64,000 nt of DNA, taken from G963704535 sp963704535. GTDB lineage: Bacteria; Chloroflexota; Chloroflexia; Chloroflexales; Roseiflexaceae. Each line of letters starts with the position of its first letter. The stretch's first letter is position 1. Location of the stretch: the NCBI GenBank assembly GCA_963704535.1, contig OY969916.1, positions 8,928,001-8,992,000 on the forward strand, read 5' to 3'. This document shows positions 36,807-45,530 of this stretch, in pieces. The notes below the pieces were generated by a model. The model was not told where the DNA came from. It worked only from the letters and a program-made list of their open reading frames with translations, and did not search any database. Position numbers and translations under genes: made by a program.

Positions 36807-37949
36807 ATGCAAATCATCGATGTGACCGCCGAGGTATTCACCTATACCTCTGAGGTCGAGCGTGATGCAGAAGGACATTCGCATCCGGGGCATGCCCACC
36901 AGGCGACGCAGAGCATGGTGCGAATCGTCACCGACGAGGGCGTCGAGGGCTACTGCTTCGGCGGCAATCCCACGTCCATCCAGAAGATCGTCCGCCCCGC
37001 GCTGCTGGGTGAAGAGCCGTTCTATCGCGAGCGCTTGTGGCAGCGGCTCAAAGAATGGCAGCGGCTGCACAAGGGCGCGCTTTCGGACAAGGAACTGGCG
37101 GCGGCGGACCTGGCGCTGTGGGATCTGGCCGGGCGCGCGCTGAACCTGCCGGTGCATAAGCTGCTGGGCGCCACGCGCGACAAGGTTCCGGCCTACGCCA
37201 GCACGATGTGCGGCGATGATCTCAAAGGCGGCTTGGATACGCCCGAGGCATTCGCGGCCTTTGCGCTCCAATGCAAGGAGCGCGGCTACACCGCCTTCAA
37301 GCTCCACACCTGGCAACCACCGATCCCTGGCGCGCCCGACCCCCGCCGCGATGTGGCTGCCTGCCGGGCGGTGCGGGAAGCGGTAGGCGACGAGATGGCG
37401 CTGTTGCTCGATCCGTACCATTACTATAGCCGCGAGGAGGCGCGCTTTCTCGCCAAGAGTCTGGAGGCGCTGAACTTCGCATGGATGGAGGAGCCGATGG
37501 ACGAAGCCAGCACCTCGTCCTACGTCTGGCTCACCGAGCAGGTGTCACTGCCGATCTGCGGCCCGGAGACCGCCGACGGCAAAATGTACACCCGCGCTGA
37601 ATGGATCGTGCGCGGGGCCTCGGACATCAGCCGCGTCGGCGTGTGGGATGTCGGCGGCCTCACACCGTTTATGAAGGTCGTCCACCTGTGCGAGGCGTTT
37701 AATGTGCAGTTGGAGGTTCACGGCAATGGCGTCGGCAACCTGCACGGGCTGTGCGCGATGGGGTTCCCAGGTCGATTCTACGAGCGCGGCCTACTGCACC
37801 CGTTCCTGGACTACGACCGGCCCCCACCATGGCTGAACACGCTCGTCGATCCGATGGATGCAGAGGGCAATGTGCATGTGTCGCAATCGCCAGGCTTGGG
37901 GCAAGACATCAACTTCGACTACATCAAGGCCCATCGCATAGAACACTGA
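36807..37949 (+). CDS. Enolase-superfamily enzyme, mandelate racemase/muconate lactonizing type
   Basis: A 380-residue enzyme with AAAGGA about eight bases before ATG 36807. The N-terminal capping domain (MQIIDVTAEVFTYTS) precedes the modified barrel with FKLHTW (catalytic Lys region), LLDPYHYYS, WMEEPMDE and GPETADG supplying the Asp/Glu/Glu metal ligands, and LEVHGNGVGN with the catalytic-side His. Members dehydrate or epimerise sugar acids. With the surrounding plant-polysaccharide enzymes, a sugar-acid dehydratase role is plausible, but substrate cannot be read from sequence. Length is typical and all metal ligands are present. Confidence 0.9.
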   Translation: MQIIDVTAEVFTYTSEVERDAEGHSHPGHAHQATQSMVRIVTDEGVEGYCFGGNPTSIQKIVRPALLGEEPFYRERLWQRLKEWQRLHKGALSDKELAAADLALWDLAGRALNLPVHKLLGATRDKVPAYASTMCGDDLKGGLDTPEAFAAFALQCKERGYTAFKLHTWQPPIPGAPDPRRDVAACRAVREAVGDEMALLLDPYHYYSREEARFLAKSLEALNFAWMEEPMDEASTSSYVWLTEQVSLPICGPETADGKMYTRAEWIVRGASDISRVGVWDVGGLTPFMKVVHLCEAFNVQLEVHGNGVGNLHGLCAMGFPGRFYERGLLHPFLDYDRPPPWLNTLVDPMDAEGNVHVSQSPGLGQDINFDYIKAHRIEH

Positions 37950-38112
37950 TAGCGTGTTCCTTATTTGATCTGCGAAGGAAGGCGAACCCTAGCCGCACCT
38001 CTGGGCGGCGGTTGTGAGCATCTTGTCACCTAAGCGGCTGGCGAGCGGCCTCGCGCGCGACTATGATGGACCACGGAGGCACGTCGTACTAGGACACCAG
38101 AGGAGGCCATGA

Positions 38113-38916
38113 ATGTTCACTCGACGCACAGCTCGGCGGCACCGCTACCGTGCCGCCTGTCTATGGGTCTTTGCGCTGGCACTACTGGCCTGGCTACCCC
38201 CAGCGGCGCTGCTCTCGGCGAGCGCGCCCGAGGACGAGTGGAGCGTGTTCTTGCCGATGGTGAGCAAGCTCGGGGCACCGCAGGTCGTTGGAGAGTTGCC
38301 GTTCGACCCATACGCCACCCGCACCGGCCAGGCGACATACTATGACGCCAATGGGGGCGGAAACTGTTCGTTCCCCCCATCCCCCAGCAACCTGATGGTC
38401 GCGGCAATGAACCAGATCGACTACCACAACTCGCTGATCTGTGGCGCCTTTGTCGAAATAGACGGGCCAAAAGGCAAAATCGTCGTACAAATCGTGGACC
38501 GCTGCCCCGAGTGTCCATCTGGCAACATCGATCTGAGCAAGGAGGCTTTTGCCAAGATCGCCGATCTCCAGCAGGGGCGCGTGCCGATCAGTTGGGAGAT
38601 CATCAGCCCGGCGTTGAGCGGCCCGATCCAGTACCAGTTCAAGGAGGGCAGCAGCAAATGGTGGCTGGCGGTACAGATCCGCAACCACCGCAACCCGATC
38701 TGGAGCGTCGAGTACCTTGACAAAGCCGGCCAGTTCAAGCCGCTCGAACGCAAGGAGTACAACTACTTTGTCGAGCCGGATGGCACCGGCGAGGTGCCCG
38801 AGCTGCTCACCCTACGCGTCACCGACATCCACGGCAATATCATTGTCGACAGCGGCCTCGCGCTCGTCGCCGAAAGCGTAGCCAACGGGAGTGCCCAGTT
38901 CCCGGTGCGGCCGTAA
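38113..38916 (+). CDS. Bacterial expansin-like protein (EXLX1/YoaJ type)
   Basis: A 267-residue exported protein; AGGAGG lies six bases before ATG 38113. Signal/anchor region 10-40, then a short spacer with VFLPMVSK. Domain 1 is a double-psi beta-barrel: GQATYYDANGGGNCSFP and IVQIVDRCPECPSGNIDLS, with the key Asp of the VDRCPEC motif and HxD-like region of bacterial expansins. Domain 2 matches the CBM63 beta-sandwich (YQFKEGSSKWWLAVQIRNH, PIWSVEYLD), including the aromatic residues that bind cellulose. Expansins loosen cellulose/xylan networks without hydrolysis and would help the secreted glycosidases at 18-25 kb. Confidence 0.9.
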   Translation: MFTRRTARRHRYRAACLWVFALALLAWLPPAALLSASAPEDEWSVFLPMVSKLGAPQVVGELPFDPYATRTGQATYYDANGGGNCSFPPSPSNLMVAAMNQIDYHNSLICGAFVEIDGPKGKIVVQIVDRCPECPSGNIDLSKEAFAKIADLQQGRVPISWEIISPALSGPIQYQFKEGSSKWWLAVQIRNHRNPIWSVEYLDKAGQFKPLERKEYNYFVEPDGTGEVPELLTLRVTDIHGNIIVDSGLALVAESVANGSAQFPVRP

Positions 38917-38929
38917 GCTGCTCGTGCAT

Positions 38930-39506
38930 GTAGTGGCCCTCGCCGACCACCTCGACAATTCCCATCCCACGCGGGCCGCTCCATGTCATCAGCCAGCCGT
39001 CGGCCACAAACTCAACTCGCCACAGGGCATCTGGGCGTGGGACACACCGAAAGGCGCCCGCTGGTCAGGGTGGCCCCCTGCTCGTCATCGAACAGCGTGA
39101 CGTTGGGAGCGGCCGCAGCGAACATTGGAAACTGCGGATGGGCGGGCGCAGGTGTAGCTGCCGCTGCCATCAAGCATCACGATATGGTTGACCTGCCTCT
39201 CGTACAGCGCGTCGATCTCCTCGACTTGGATACCCAGCACGGGCCGCAGCGGGCCGGGGTAGCCTTCAAACGCAGATCGCTCTCGTCGACGACCCCACTG
39301 AAGACCGTGGCGACAAACGAGCCGCCCTGCTCGACAAACGCCTCGATCCGCTCCCCGAGGTCCGGCTTGACCATGTGGAGCATCGGGGCGATCACCAGAT
39401 CATAGCGGCTCAGATCGGAGTCGCTCCACACGATGTCGATCGGCACGTTGAACATGAACGCGACTGTCTCCGAACAAGGTCGAGGCCCTGATATGCCCCA
39501 GCGCAA
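38930..39506 (-). pseudogene. GH42 beta-galactosidase remnant
   Basis: Minus-strand frame from 39506 reads VPIDIVWSDSDLSRYDLVI, then APMLHMVKPDLGERIEAFVE and GGSFVATVFSGVVDESDL, which is the trimerisation (middle) domain of GH42. Near 39275 the reading frame shifts and YPGPLRPVLGIQVEEIDALY continues the family pattern. Further downstream, fragments such as LMTWSGPRGMGIVEVVG near 38960 are still coding-like. The catalytic barrel is missing and several frames are needed, so this is a decayed gene. Confidence 0.7.
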
Positions 39507-39589
39507 CGAGGCAGGGAAACCTCCGTTTCAGAAAACCAAAGCGCCAGCAAAAGCAGGTTCGCCAAAGTGAACGTAATCGCTATGATGTG

Positions 39590-40036
39590 CTATTTCGCGC
39601 GCGTCGACGTCTTTCGTGCCCGAGGGCTCGCTGTCGGCATCCCTTTGTCGTGTGCATAGGTGTGCAAGCTCGCATCCACCGACACGGTCGGCTCCATTAC
39701 GGCCACCTTCAAGGCCGCGCCGGCCACAAGCCAGTCGGCCTCCCATAGTGTGTGACCAAAGCGCTCTGCCAGCTCTCCCCCGGTGAGCGCGATCGTCGGT
39801 GCAGCCTCCGTCGGCTTGATGTCCTCCGGCGCGATCTGATGCCAGGGATGATCCCCGCCGGGCAGCGCGAAGCGATGCTGGAGATCTTCGAGACCGACCT
39901 GGCCGGGGATGAAGGAGCGCTGCTGGGCAAGGTAGGGCGCAATCTGCTCCCAGGTGATCGTGCCTGTGACTACGATCGAGGTGTATTGCCGGCAATTCGC
40001 TTTGTCTGCGTAGCGGTAGGTCATGCGTGTATTCAT
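39590..40036 (-). CDS. Protein of unknown function
   Basis: A 148-residue protein starting MNTRMTYRYADKANCRQYTS; the ATG at 40036 has GAAAGG eight bases upstream, and the frame beyond it to 40246 is AT-rich leader. A well-formed central part (TGTITWEQIAPYLAQQRSF, LPGGDHPWHQIAPEDIKPTE) with several Trp, His and Pro residues suggests a small globular domain. The C-terminal Lys/Arg tail (RARKTSTRAK) is basic. No family recognised. It lies between two decayed genes, with three TGTATATACA-like sites upstream, and could be a leftover of a mobile element. Confidence 0.45.
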   Translation of the reverse strand: MNTRMTYRYADKANCRQYTSIVVTGTITWEQIAPYLAQQRSFIPGQVGLEDLQHRFALPGGDHPWHQIAPEDIKPTEAAPTIALTGGELAERFGHTLWEADWLVAGAALKVAVMEPTVSVDASLHTYAHDKGMPTASPRARKTSTRAK

Positions 40037-40206
40037 GTTCAGCCTTTCTGGTGCTATCGTTATCCGTGTATCTGCTGTGGAAGCGTCCGTGTTCTTACGC
40101 TTGGTATGGCACGGCGATGAGCGCCGCTGCTCCCTCGCTGGCGAGAGTGCCGGCACGGGGCCGCACGGTACAACCCAATGGGGAATGTGGAGAAGGAGTG
40201 TGCCTA

Positions 40207-40306
40207 TGTATAGACAGAGTATACTACAAATGTATATACAAGTCAAATGCTATAAGTCGATTACCGAGCTTTTCATCGTAATATCGTATGCGGTAGCGTA
40301 TATACA
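40207..40306. promoter_or_regulatory. Cluster of TGTATATACA-like palindromes
   Basis: TGTATAGACA (40207-40216), the perfect palindrome TGTATATACA (40231-40240) and CGTATATACA (40297-40306) lie within 100 bp of AT-rich DNA. The first two are 24 bp apart. They resemble repeated operator half-sites and stand upstream of the unknown gene on the minus strand. Confidence 0.35.
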
Positions 40307-40309
40307 GAG

Positions 40310-40750
40310 ATGGATAAATCGCCTACACTGCTCGGTCAGCCGATCCTCGGTCTTGACCGTCGTCCACTCCGTTTCCACGATCTCGGGCCGATCGATTTGC
40401 AACTCGATGCCGGAATCCAGGGCCAGGACGAAGAACTGCTCTACGCCCGCTCGCGCCTAATCCTGGCTTCACGTATCGCCGGGCTGCTCCCACCGCTCGA
40501 CGGAGTGACCACTACCTTCAACGACATCGAGCGCCTGGCTGCCGACGTAGACCGAGCGCGCCGCCTCGGCTTCGGCGGAAAGCTCTGCATCCACCCTGGG
40601 CAAATCGAGACGGTGAACCGGGGGTTTCTGCCGACAGAAGCCGAGATCGCCTGGGCCGAGCGGGTACTCAAAGCCGCCGAAGGAGCCATATTGGGGGCGT
40701 TTCGGTTGGCGGGCGAGATGATCGACCGCCCCGTGATCAATCGGGTTTGA
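40310..40750 (+). pseudogene. CitE/HpcH-HpaI family aldolase-lyase, N-terminally truncated
   Basis: The 146-codon frame matches only the C-terminal half of CitE-like citryl-CoA/malyl-CoA lyases: YARSRLILASRIAGLLPPLD, VTTTFNDIERL, GFGGKLCIHPGQIETVN (GxxGKxxIHPxQ signature) and FLPTEAEIAWAERVLKAAE. Complete proteins have about 270-300 residues, so the first half, with the metal and CoA-binding residues, is missing. The stop codon comes from a palindromic element that begins inside the last codons. Confidence 0.75.
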
Positions 40751-40779
40751 GGGGGCAGCCCCCTCAAACCCCCTTTTTT
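40743..40779 (+). terminator. Palindromic element acting as terminator-like hairpin
   Basis: GGGTTTGAGGGGG (40743-40755) pairs perfectly with CCCCCTCAAACCC (40759-40771) around CAG, followed by TTTTTT at 40774-40779. It is also a member of the dispersed TTGAGGGG family and is followed by the ACTGTAAAG...CCAAAGAA tail seen at 23411. Confidence 0.65.
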
Positions 40780-40812
40780 GCCCAAAACTGTAAAGCACCA
40801 AAGAATCTTGTC

Positions 40813-42018
40813 TTAATCACCAACACTTTTTGCGCTGGATCGGCTGCTGCGGCGAATGAAGTGGAAGGTGCCGCCGCGTTCAACTTGCATCACGTGCTCA
40901 CGCCAGACGATGCGCTGCCGTGAGCCGATCGCGGCGAGCAATTGCAGCGGAAGAATCATTTCTAGCAAAGGCACCGCCCACAGATAGTGTACTGGCGTTG
41001 CTTGCCGCAAATAGGCAGTGTTGAAATGGCCGAAGGCCAGCACACTATGACCGAAGTAGAGCAAGGTATAAGCCCACAGCTTCGGTGAAGGTTTCAGCGC
41101 CAAAGCTACGAGTAGTACCACCGGGAATAATGTAGGCACCACACCCATGCCATAGAGTACAGCTCGATCATATGCGTTGAGATGCCGCAAAAGTGATTCA
41201 CGAGGAAAGATGAACCAGCGCCGAATTATGCTCAGATAGTGCCGAGGCCCGCGCACAGAGGTGCTGATCGCATGGCACAGGGGTGTTTGAACTAAACGGT
41301 AGCCGTGCTTACGGAAACGGCTGGCGATGGCAAAATCGTCGGCTAGGATACCTTCTAGACCGGTGAAGCCGCCGATCCGCTCCAGCACATCGCGCCGTGT
41401 CGCGTAGAACATTCCGTTGATGGTGAACGGCTCGGTGAGCGCGGTGTAGGGAATGTAGGTCAGTAGGCTCTGATCATTGACAAACAGGGCTATCAGGCTC
41501 GACCACAGAGTTTCAAAGGACCGATAGTACGGCAATCCAAATGCGAGGCCAGCCCTGGGTTGGTGGAGAAATGGCAGGCACTGCTCCAGGCCCCAATCCG
41601 GCAGGCGGGTATCGTCGTCCAACACGCAGATGATATCGCCACGCGCGTGGGCAAGACCAGCGATCAGCTTGATCGTTTTTGGATTATCGCGCTGGCCTGG
41701 CGGCGGCAGCGTTACTATCTCAACCGGATGATGTCCAGTTGTGGCCGCTAATTCGCGACACACTGTTTGCGCGGTTGGGTCGTCGCTATCGATCAGCCAT
41801 ATAAATTCCAGCCTGTAGCGTGTTCGAACGGTGAGATTGGCCTGCAAACACTCGGCCAGTGTTGGATCGCCACTGAGAATCGGCTGCAAGATACTGACAC
41901 GCGCCGGCTCGCGGTCCATGGGCGGGATCGGCCGTCGAAAGAAGCGCCACACCAGCCAGTGTTTCCAGATTTTCTGCGCGAGCAGGGCGCCAGCCAGCAA
42001 CCACCATAGTTTTTTCAT
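40813..42018 (-). CDS. Glycosyltransferase, ceramide-glucosyltransferase-like (GT21)
   Basis: A 401-residue membrane-associated GT-A enzyme. N-terminal helix (WWLLAGALLAQKIW), then PARVSILQPILSGDPTLAECL, and the GT21 motif set: SDDPT (D1), ICVLDDDTRLP (D2), GILADDFAIASRFRKHGY (D3) and IIRRWFIFPR (the (Q/R)xxRW motif). Three C-terminal membrane segments follow (VVPTLFPVVLLVALAL, YTLLYFGHSVLAF, VPLLEMILPLQLLAAI). Such enzymes add sugar to ceramide or hopanoid-type lipids. Its start overlaps the next glycosyltransferase by four bases (42015-42018), so the two are co-translated. Confidence 0.87.
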   Translation of the reverse strand: MKKLWWLLAGALLAQKIWKHWLVWRFFRRPIPPMDREPARVSILQPILSGDPTLAECLQANLTVRTRYRLEFIWLIDSDDPTAQTVCRELAATTGHHPVEIVTLPPPGQRDNPKTIKLIAGLAHARGDIICVLDDDTRLPDWGLEQCLPFLHQPRAGLAFGLPYYRSFETLWSSLIALFVNDQSLLTYIPYTALTEPFTINGMFYATRRDVLERIGGFTGLEGILADDFAIASRFRKHGYRLVQTPLCHAISTSVRGPRHYLSIIRRWFIFPRESLLRHLNAYDRAVLYGMGVVPTLFPVVLLVALALKPSPKLWAYTLLYFGHSVLAFGHFNTAYLRQATPVHYLWAVPLLEMILPLQLLAAIGSRQRIVWREHVMQVERGGTFHFIRRSSRSSAKSVGD

Positions 42019-43190
42019 CTCAACACCTCAGCAACTCCATCGCGCCGTATCCGCAGGCGCTGGCCGCGCCACTGCACTTCAGCACCCGCCAGCAGCCCCC
42101 ATATTATTTGCAGCGGCGCGATCACTGCCGCAATCGGGAGTGCCACAAGGCGGCGCAAGGGCGTGGCGCGGCGAAGATACCAGCGCTCGCCAGCCAAATA
42201 TACGGCGGCGAACGCACCGAACACGATCGCTAGCCCGCGCAAAGCCCGACGACTGCGCGAGATAAGGGCAAGCAGCGCAATCAGGCTCGGCAATAGCGTG
42301 CCAACGCTGCCCAGCGCTGTCGCCACCTGATCGCGCCGCGATAGATATGGGGCCATCAGCAGGCGCGGAAACACAAACCAGCGCCGCATCTGCGCCAGGT
42401 ATGCCGCCAGAGTCGGCAGGTCGTTGTCCACATCATAGATCATTGGTGTCTGGATGCAGCGCAGACCGCGGCGCTGTAGACGGCGGGCCAGCTCGTGATC
42501 GTCATCAATTCGGCCGGCCATATCTTCCAGCCCGCCAACCGCATCAAAGATCGCCCGCTGCAGAGCGTAGCAGTGCCCGGTGATCGTAAATGGCTCGGTC
42601 AAGTAGGTCAGCGGGATGTAGCTCAGGAGCGCATTGGCATTGACGAAACTGCTCATGGTGCTGGACCAGAAGGTCCGCCAGTTAGTGTAGCAGGCCAGCC
42701 CAAACACCGCGCCTGCTTGTGGTTGCTCCAGGTATGGGATAAGCTCACGCAGCGCAGTTGCGCGCGGCGCAACATCATCATCGATAAAACAGACGACCTC
42801 GCTCGTGGCCTGCGGGATGGCTGCTTGTAATTTTTGGACTTTGGTGGCGAGCGAGCCTTGCTCGGCTGCAACGATCACTGTATGAATGTGTGCTTGAGGG
42901 TGGTTGGAACGAATCGCCTGACAGATCGCCTGACTCGCCAGATCATGCACATCACAGATGAAGAGATGCTGGATCGGCCTGGGGTAATCAAGCTCCAGCC
43001 GCTTGCTCAGATTGTAGGCCAAGTCGTGTACGCCACGGGTGATCGGCTGAAGCAATGTGACGCTAGGCCAGCACGCCGGCGCGGCGGGCGGCCGGCGGCG
43101 AAAGAAATGGACCACGGCGGCCGCTTTGAGCAGCCGGTCCAGACAGAACAGCGCGACCAATATGGCGATCGAGCGATCAGCACGACGCAT
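42015..43190 (-). CDS. Glycosyltransferase, ceramide-glucosyltransferase-like (GT21), second copy
   Basis: A 391-residue paralogue of the downstream gene: WPSVTLLQPITRGVHDLAYN, CFIDDDVAPRATALRELIPY (D2), MAGRIDDDHELARRLQRRGL (D3) and QMRRWFVFPR, the canonical QxxRW. Hydrophobic segments near the N-terminus and in the C-terminal 100 residues place it at the membrane. The two genes overlap by ATGA and follow an SDR gene by 50 bp. They probably arose by duplication and may act one after another on a glycolipid. Confidence 0.87.
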   Translation of the reverse strand: MRRADRSIAILVALFCLDRLLKAAAVVHFFRRRPPAAPACWPSVTLLQPITRGVHDLAYNLSKRLELDYPRPIQHLFICDVHDLASQAICQAIRSNHPQAHIHTVIVAAEQGSLATKVQKLQAAIPQATSEVVCFIDDDVAPRATALRELIPYLEQPQAGAVFGLACYTNWRTFWSSTMSSFVNANALLSYIPLTYLTEPFTITGHCYALQRAIFDAVGGLEDMAGRIDDDHELARRLQRRGLRCIQTPMIYDVDNDLPTLAAYLAQMRRWFVFPRLLMAPYLSRRDQVATALGSVGTLLPSLIALLALISRSRRALRGLAIVFGAFAAVYLAGERWYLRRATPLRRLVALPIAAVIAPLQIIWGLLAGAEVQWRGQRLRIRRDGVAEVLR

Positions 43191-43240
43191 CGTTATTCCC
43201 CTTTATCCGCTCGAGATCGGCTTGCCAGTCGTTCGCGTGT

Positions 43241-44077
43241 TCAGCCATCGTGATCACTACTCATGATCCGTACAAACAGCGCGTGGTAGCGAGCCAGAAG
43301 CTTCGATACCAGCCACGGCACGGCCTGATACAATATCGTCAACATTCGCTCGCCCATGCCCCACTGCAACTCACGCCGGCCGGCCAGCAAAGCCTGTACA
43401 ATTCGCTCGCCCACGATTTCGGGGTCGGCGAGCGGGCTGCGCCAGGGTGCGTTACGGGCCATCGAGGCGGTAATGGCGGTGGCGGTTGCCGATGGGTACA
43501 CGATGAGCAGACGGACGCCACGCAGCTGCAGTTCATAGCGCAGCGCCTGGCCAAAAGCGCGCAAGCCGGCTTTAGTGGCGCTATACACCGAGGCGGCGGG
43601 CAGCGGCACAAAGCTCATCATACTCCCCACCAGAATCACTGCCCCGTGCCGTGCCGCGAGATCGGGCAGCCATTGCTGGACAAGTATCATTGGGGCAGCC
43701 AGATTCAGCGCCACGGCTGATTCGATCGCGGCGGGCGTGAGCGCCGCAAGTTCGCCACTGGCCAACACGCCGGCATTATTCACGAGCACATCGATCGGCC
43801 CAAGCGCTGCGTAGATACGCTCACGCAAGCCTAATAGGTCGCCGGCTTGCGTGAGATCAGTGGGGAAGGCGAACGCCTGCCCGCCGATACTGGCGATCTC
43901 ACCGGCAACCGTTTCAAGTGGCTCGCGGCGCCGCCCGACCAGCGCCACGCTCACTTCGCGGCGTGCGAGTGCTAGCGCGATCCCGCGCCCGATTCCTGAC
44001 CCACCACCCGTGACCAGGGCCGTACGCCACGCGGCGTGTTGTTGTGGCCTGCCGCTCATCAATCGGGGAGATACCAT
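43241..44077 (-). CDS. SDR, 3-ketodihydrosphingosine-reductase-like
   Basis: A 278-residue SDR with cofactor motif ALVTGGGSGIGRGIALALA, NNAGVLASGEL, Ser region ILVGSMMSFVPLP and YSATKAGLRAF (Tyr-x-x-x-Lys). The C-terminal part (RMLTILYQAVPWLVSKLLARY) is hydrophobic, as in membrane-associated KDSR-like enzymes and lipid SDRs. Start is taken at ATG 44077, weakly supported; ATG 44059 is an alternative. It is the first gene of an operon with two ceramide-glucosyltransferase-like enzymes, which makes a role in sphingolipid or similar long-chain-base metabolism reasonable. Confidence 0.8.
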   Translation of the reverse strand: MVSPRLMSGRPQQHAAWRTALVTGGGSGIGRGIALALARREVSVALVGRRREPLETVAGEIASIGGQAFAFPTDLTQAGDLLGLRERIYAALGPIDVLVNNAGVLASGELAALTPAAIESAVALNLAAPMILVQQWLPDLAARHGAVILVGSMMSFVPLPAASVYSATKAGLRAFGQALRYELQLRGVRLLIVYPSATATAITASMARNAPWRSPLADPEIVGERIVQALLAGRRELQWGMGERMLTILYQAVPWLVSKLLARYHALFVRIMSSDHDG

Positions 44078-44119
44078 CCTAGGCCGGCTATTTCGCCGGA
44101 AGTTGTTGTGCCATATCGC

Positions 44120-44708
44120 GTACCGTGTATTGTCCTAGCGGTCGCCAGCGGGTTGGGATGACGGAGATAGGCGCGCCAGTCGAGCCGGTTCAATTGTATC
44201 ACACGGTAGTGAAAATCGAGGACCTGCAAGGCGGGAACGCTAGGTGATGTCGCTCTTTGGCTGCCGGGCGCGGAGAGGCGTAGGAACACAGCGCGATCGG
44301 GTAGATCGGCATGTCGTAGCGGTCGTAAAAGCGGGCGAAGTAGCGGAACATACGACGGTCGAGCGCCACGTCCTCCTGAGCCTGGTGCTCCAGGTGGACG
44401 ATGAACGAGGTCGCTTGCCCACGCCAGCGCGCTTGCACCACCAGGTCGGCCTCGCGTCGAGCCGGGTCGAGCAGGTCCACGAACAATTCTTTATCCAGGA
44501 ACGTCAGCAACTCCTCATCCAGCAGCGCCAGCGCATCGGGAGCGAACAAGGACAGGAACTCAACGAAGAACTCGGTCAGCATGTGCTTGAAGATGCTGTC
44601 GTGGTCGATATGTCTGAGAAGTTGTTCCCCGCCTGTCCGCAGTACGGCCCATTGACGTGTCCGAGAATCCGAAGTATACTCGCGGCACTCATCGCACATG
44701 TGTTTCAC
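44120..44708 (-). pseudogene. Rpn/PD-(D/E)XK transposase-like nuclease, frameshifted and truncated
   Basis: The frame from 44708 carries DHDSIFKHMLTEFFVEFLSLF, the EADLVVQARWRG strand and FIVHLEHQAQ (nuclease Glu-x-x region), then ARFYDRYDMPIYPIAL, all typical of Rpn-family recombination-promoting nucleases. Near 44235 a one-base shift is needed to continue with LQVLDFHYRVIQLNRLDWR, after which the family sequence stops at RHPNPLA. The C-terminal half is gone. These genes are often multi-copy and decaying. Confidence 0.7.
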
Positions 44709-44734
44709 AATCAGCCCTATCTGCTATCGGTAAG

Positions 44735-44761
44735 CAACCATCCACAAATTGTGGATGGTTG
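44735..44761. repeat. 27-bp near-perfect palindrome
   Basis: CAACCATCCACAA and its exact complement TTGTGGATGGTTG flank a single A. It lies 80 bp upstream of the flavin-oxidase-like gene at 44841 and could be an operator or a terminator stem; no T-run follows. Confidence 0.5.
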
Positions 44762-44840
44762 ACTTCAACAGAAGTTTCGCTTGGATGAGCCGACCACCCC
44801 CCAAACCTTGCAGCAAGCGATGGGTAGACGGAGGTGTACT

Positions 44841-45281
44841 ATGAGTTGGAAATCACTCGAAGACCATCAACCAGACCTCGCGGCATTTGGAGCGGAACGG
44901 CTCCACGGCAACGTTGCCTATCTGGCCACCGTGCGCCAGGATGGTTCGCCGCGCCTTCATCCCGTGACCCCGATCGTTGGACAGGGCCATCTGTTTATGT
45001 TCATGGAACCGACCTCGCCCAAAGGGCACGACCTGCGCCGCGATGGCCGGTACGCGCTGCACTGTTCGGTCAGCGACAACAGCGGCGCCGGCGGCGAAGT
45101 TCTCGTGTTGGGCCGGGCACAGTTCGTGGACAGCGCAGAGCTGCGCGCCCTGGCGGTGCAACTGGCAAGCTACACTCCCGCCGATCGCTATATCTTATTC
45201 GAATGCATGGTTGAAAGTGCGACTTCGACGATCTATGTGGATGGTCAAACTGTTCGCACCCGGTGGAAGCCGGAGAGCTAG
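44841..45281 (+). CDS. Pyridoxamine 5'-phosphate oxidase-family protein (FMN/F420 split barrel)
   Basis: A 146-residue split-barrel protein. ATG 44841 is preferred because GGAGG lies seven bases upstream; the frame opens at 44781. HGNVAYLATVRQDGSPRLHP is the family's flavin-binding start, followed by LFMFMEPTSPKGHDLRRDGR and GEVLVLGRAQFV. Members bind FMN, F420 or haem and reduce varied small molecules. Stand-alone gene beside an Rpn pseudogene; role unknown. Confidence 0.85.
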   Translation: MSWKSLEDHQPDLAAFGAERLHGNVAYLATVRQDGSPRLHPVTPIVGQGHLFMFMEPTSPKGHDLRRDGRYALHCSVSDNSGAGGEVLVLGRAQFVDSAELRALAVQLASYTPADRYILFECMVESATSTIYVDGQTVRTRWKPES

Positions 45282-45530
45282 TGGTCCACCGGAATGGCAG
45301 TATCGGCTGACGCTCGTGCTCTGGCTTGAGCACGCGTGTCGCGCCTGCGGCGACCTTCCCGTCACGCCGCCGGATCTCCGCGATAGTGGACCGGCTCATA
45401 TAACGTGTCCGGAGCCTGGGAAGAAATACTCCCCCGGAGTTGACGAGCATAGTACAATGGCCATATCCGTGACTAGGACGCGCCAAAATTTGGCAGCGCC
45501 TCCTCCAACAAGCGACAGGCATACCGTAGA
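45282..45530. other. Intergenic region with possible IS scraps
   Basis: Minus-strand sequence near 45300-45400 reads MSRSTIAEIRRRDGKVAAGA, which looks like a helix-turn-helix scrap of a transposase or regulator, but it is too short to call. Confidence 0.3.
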
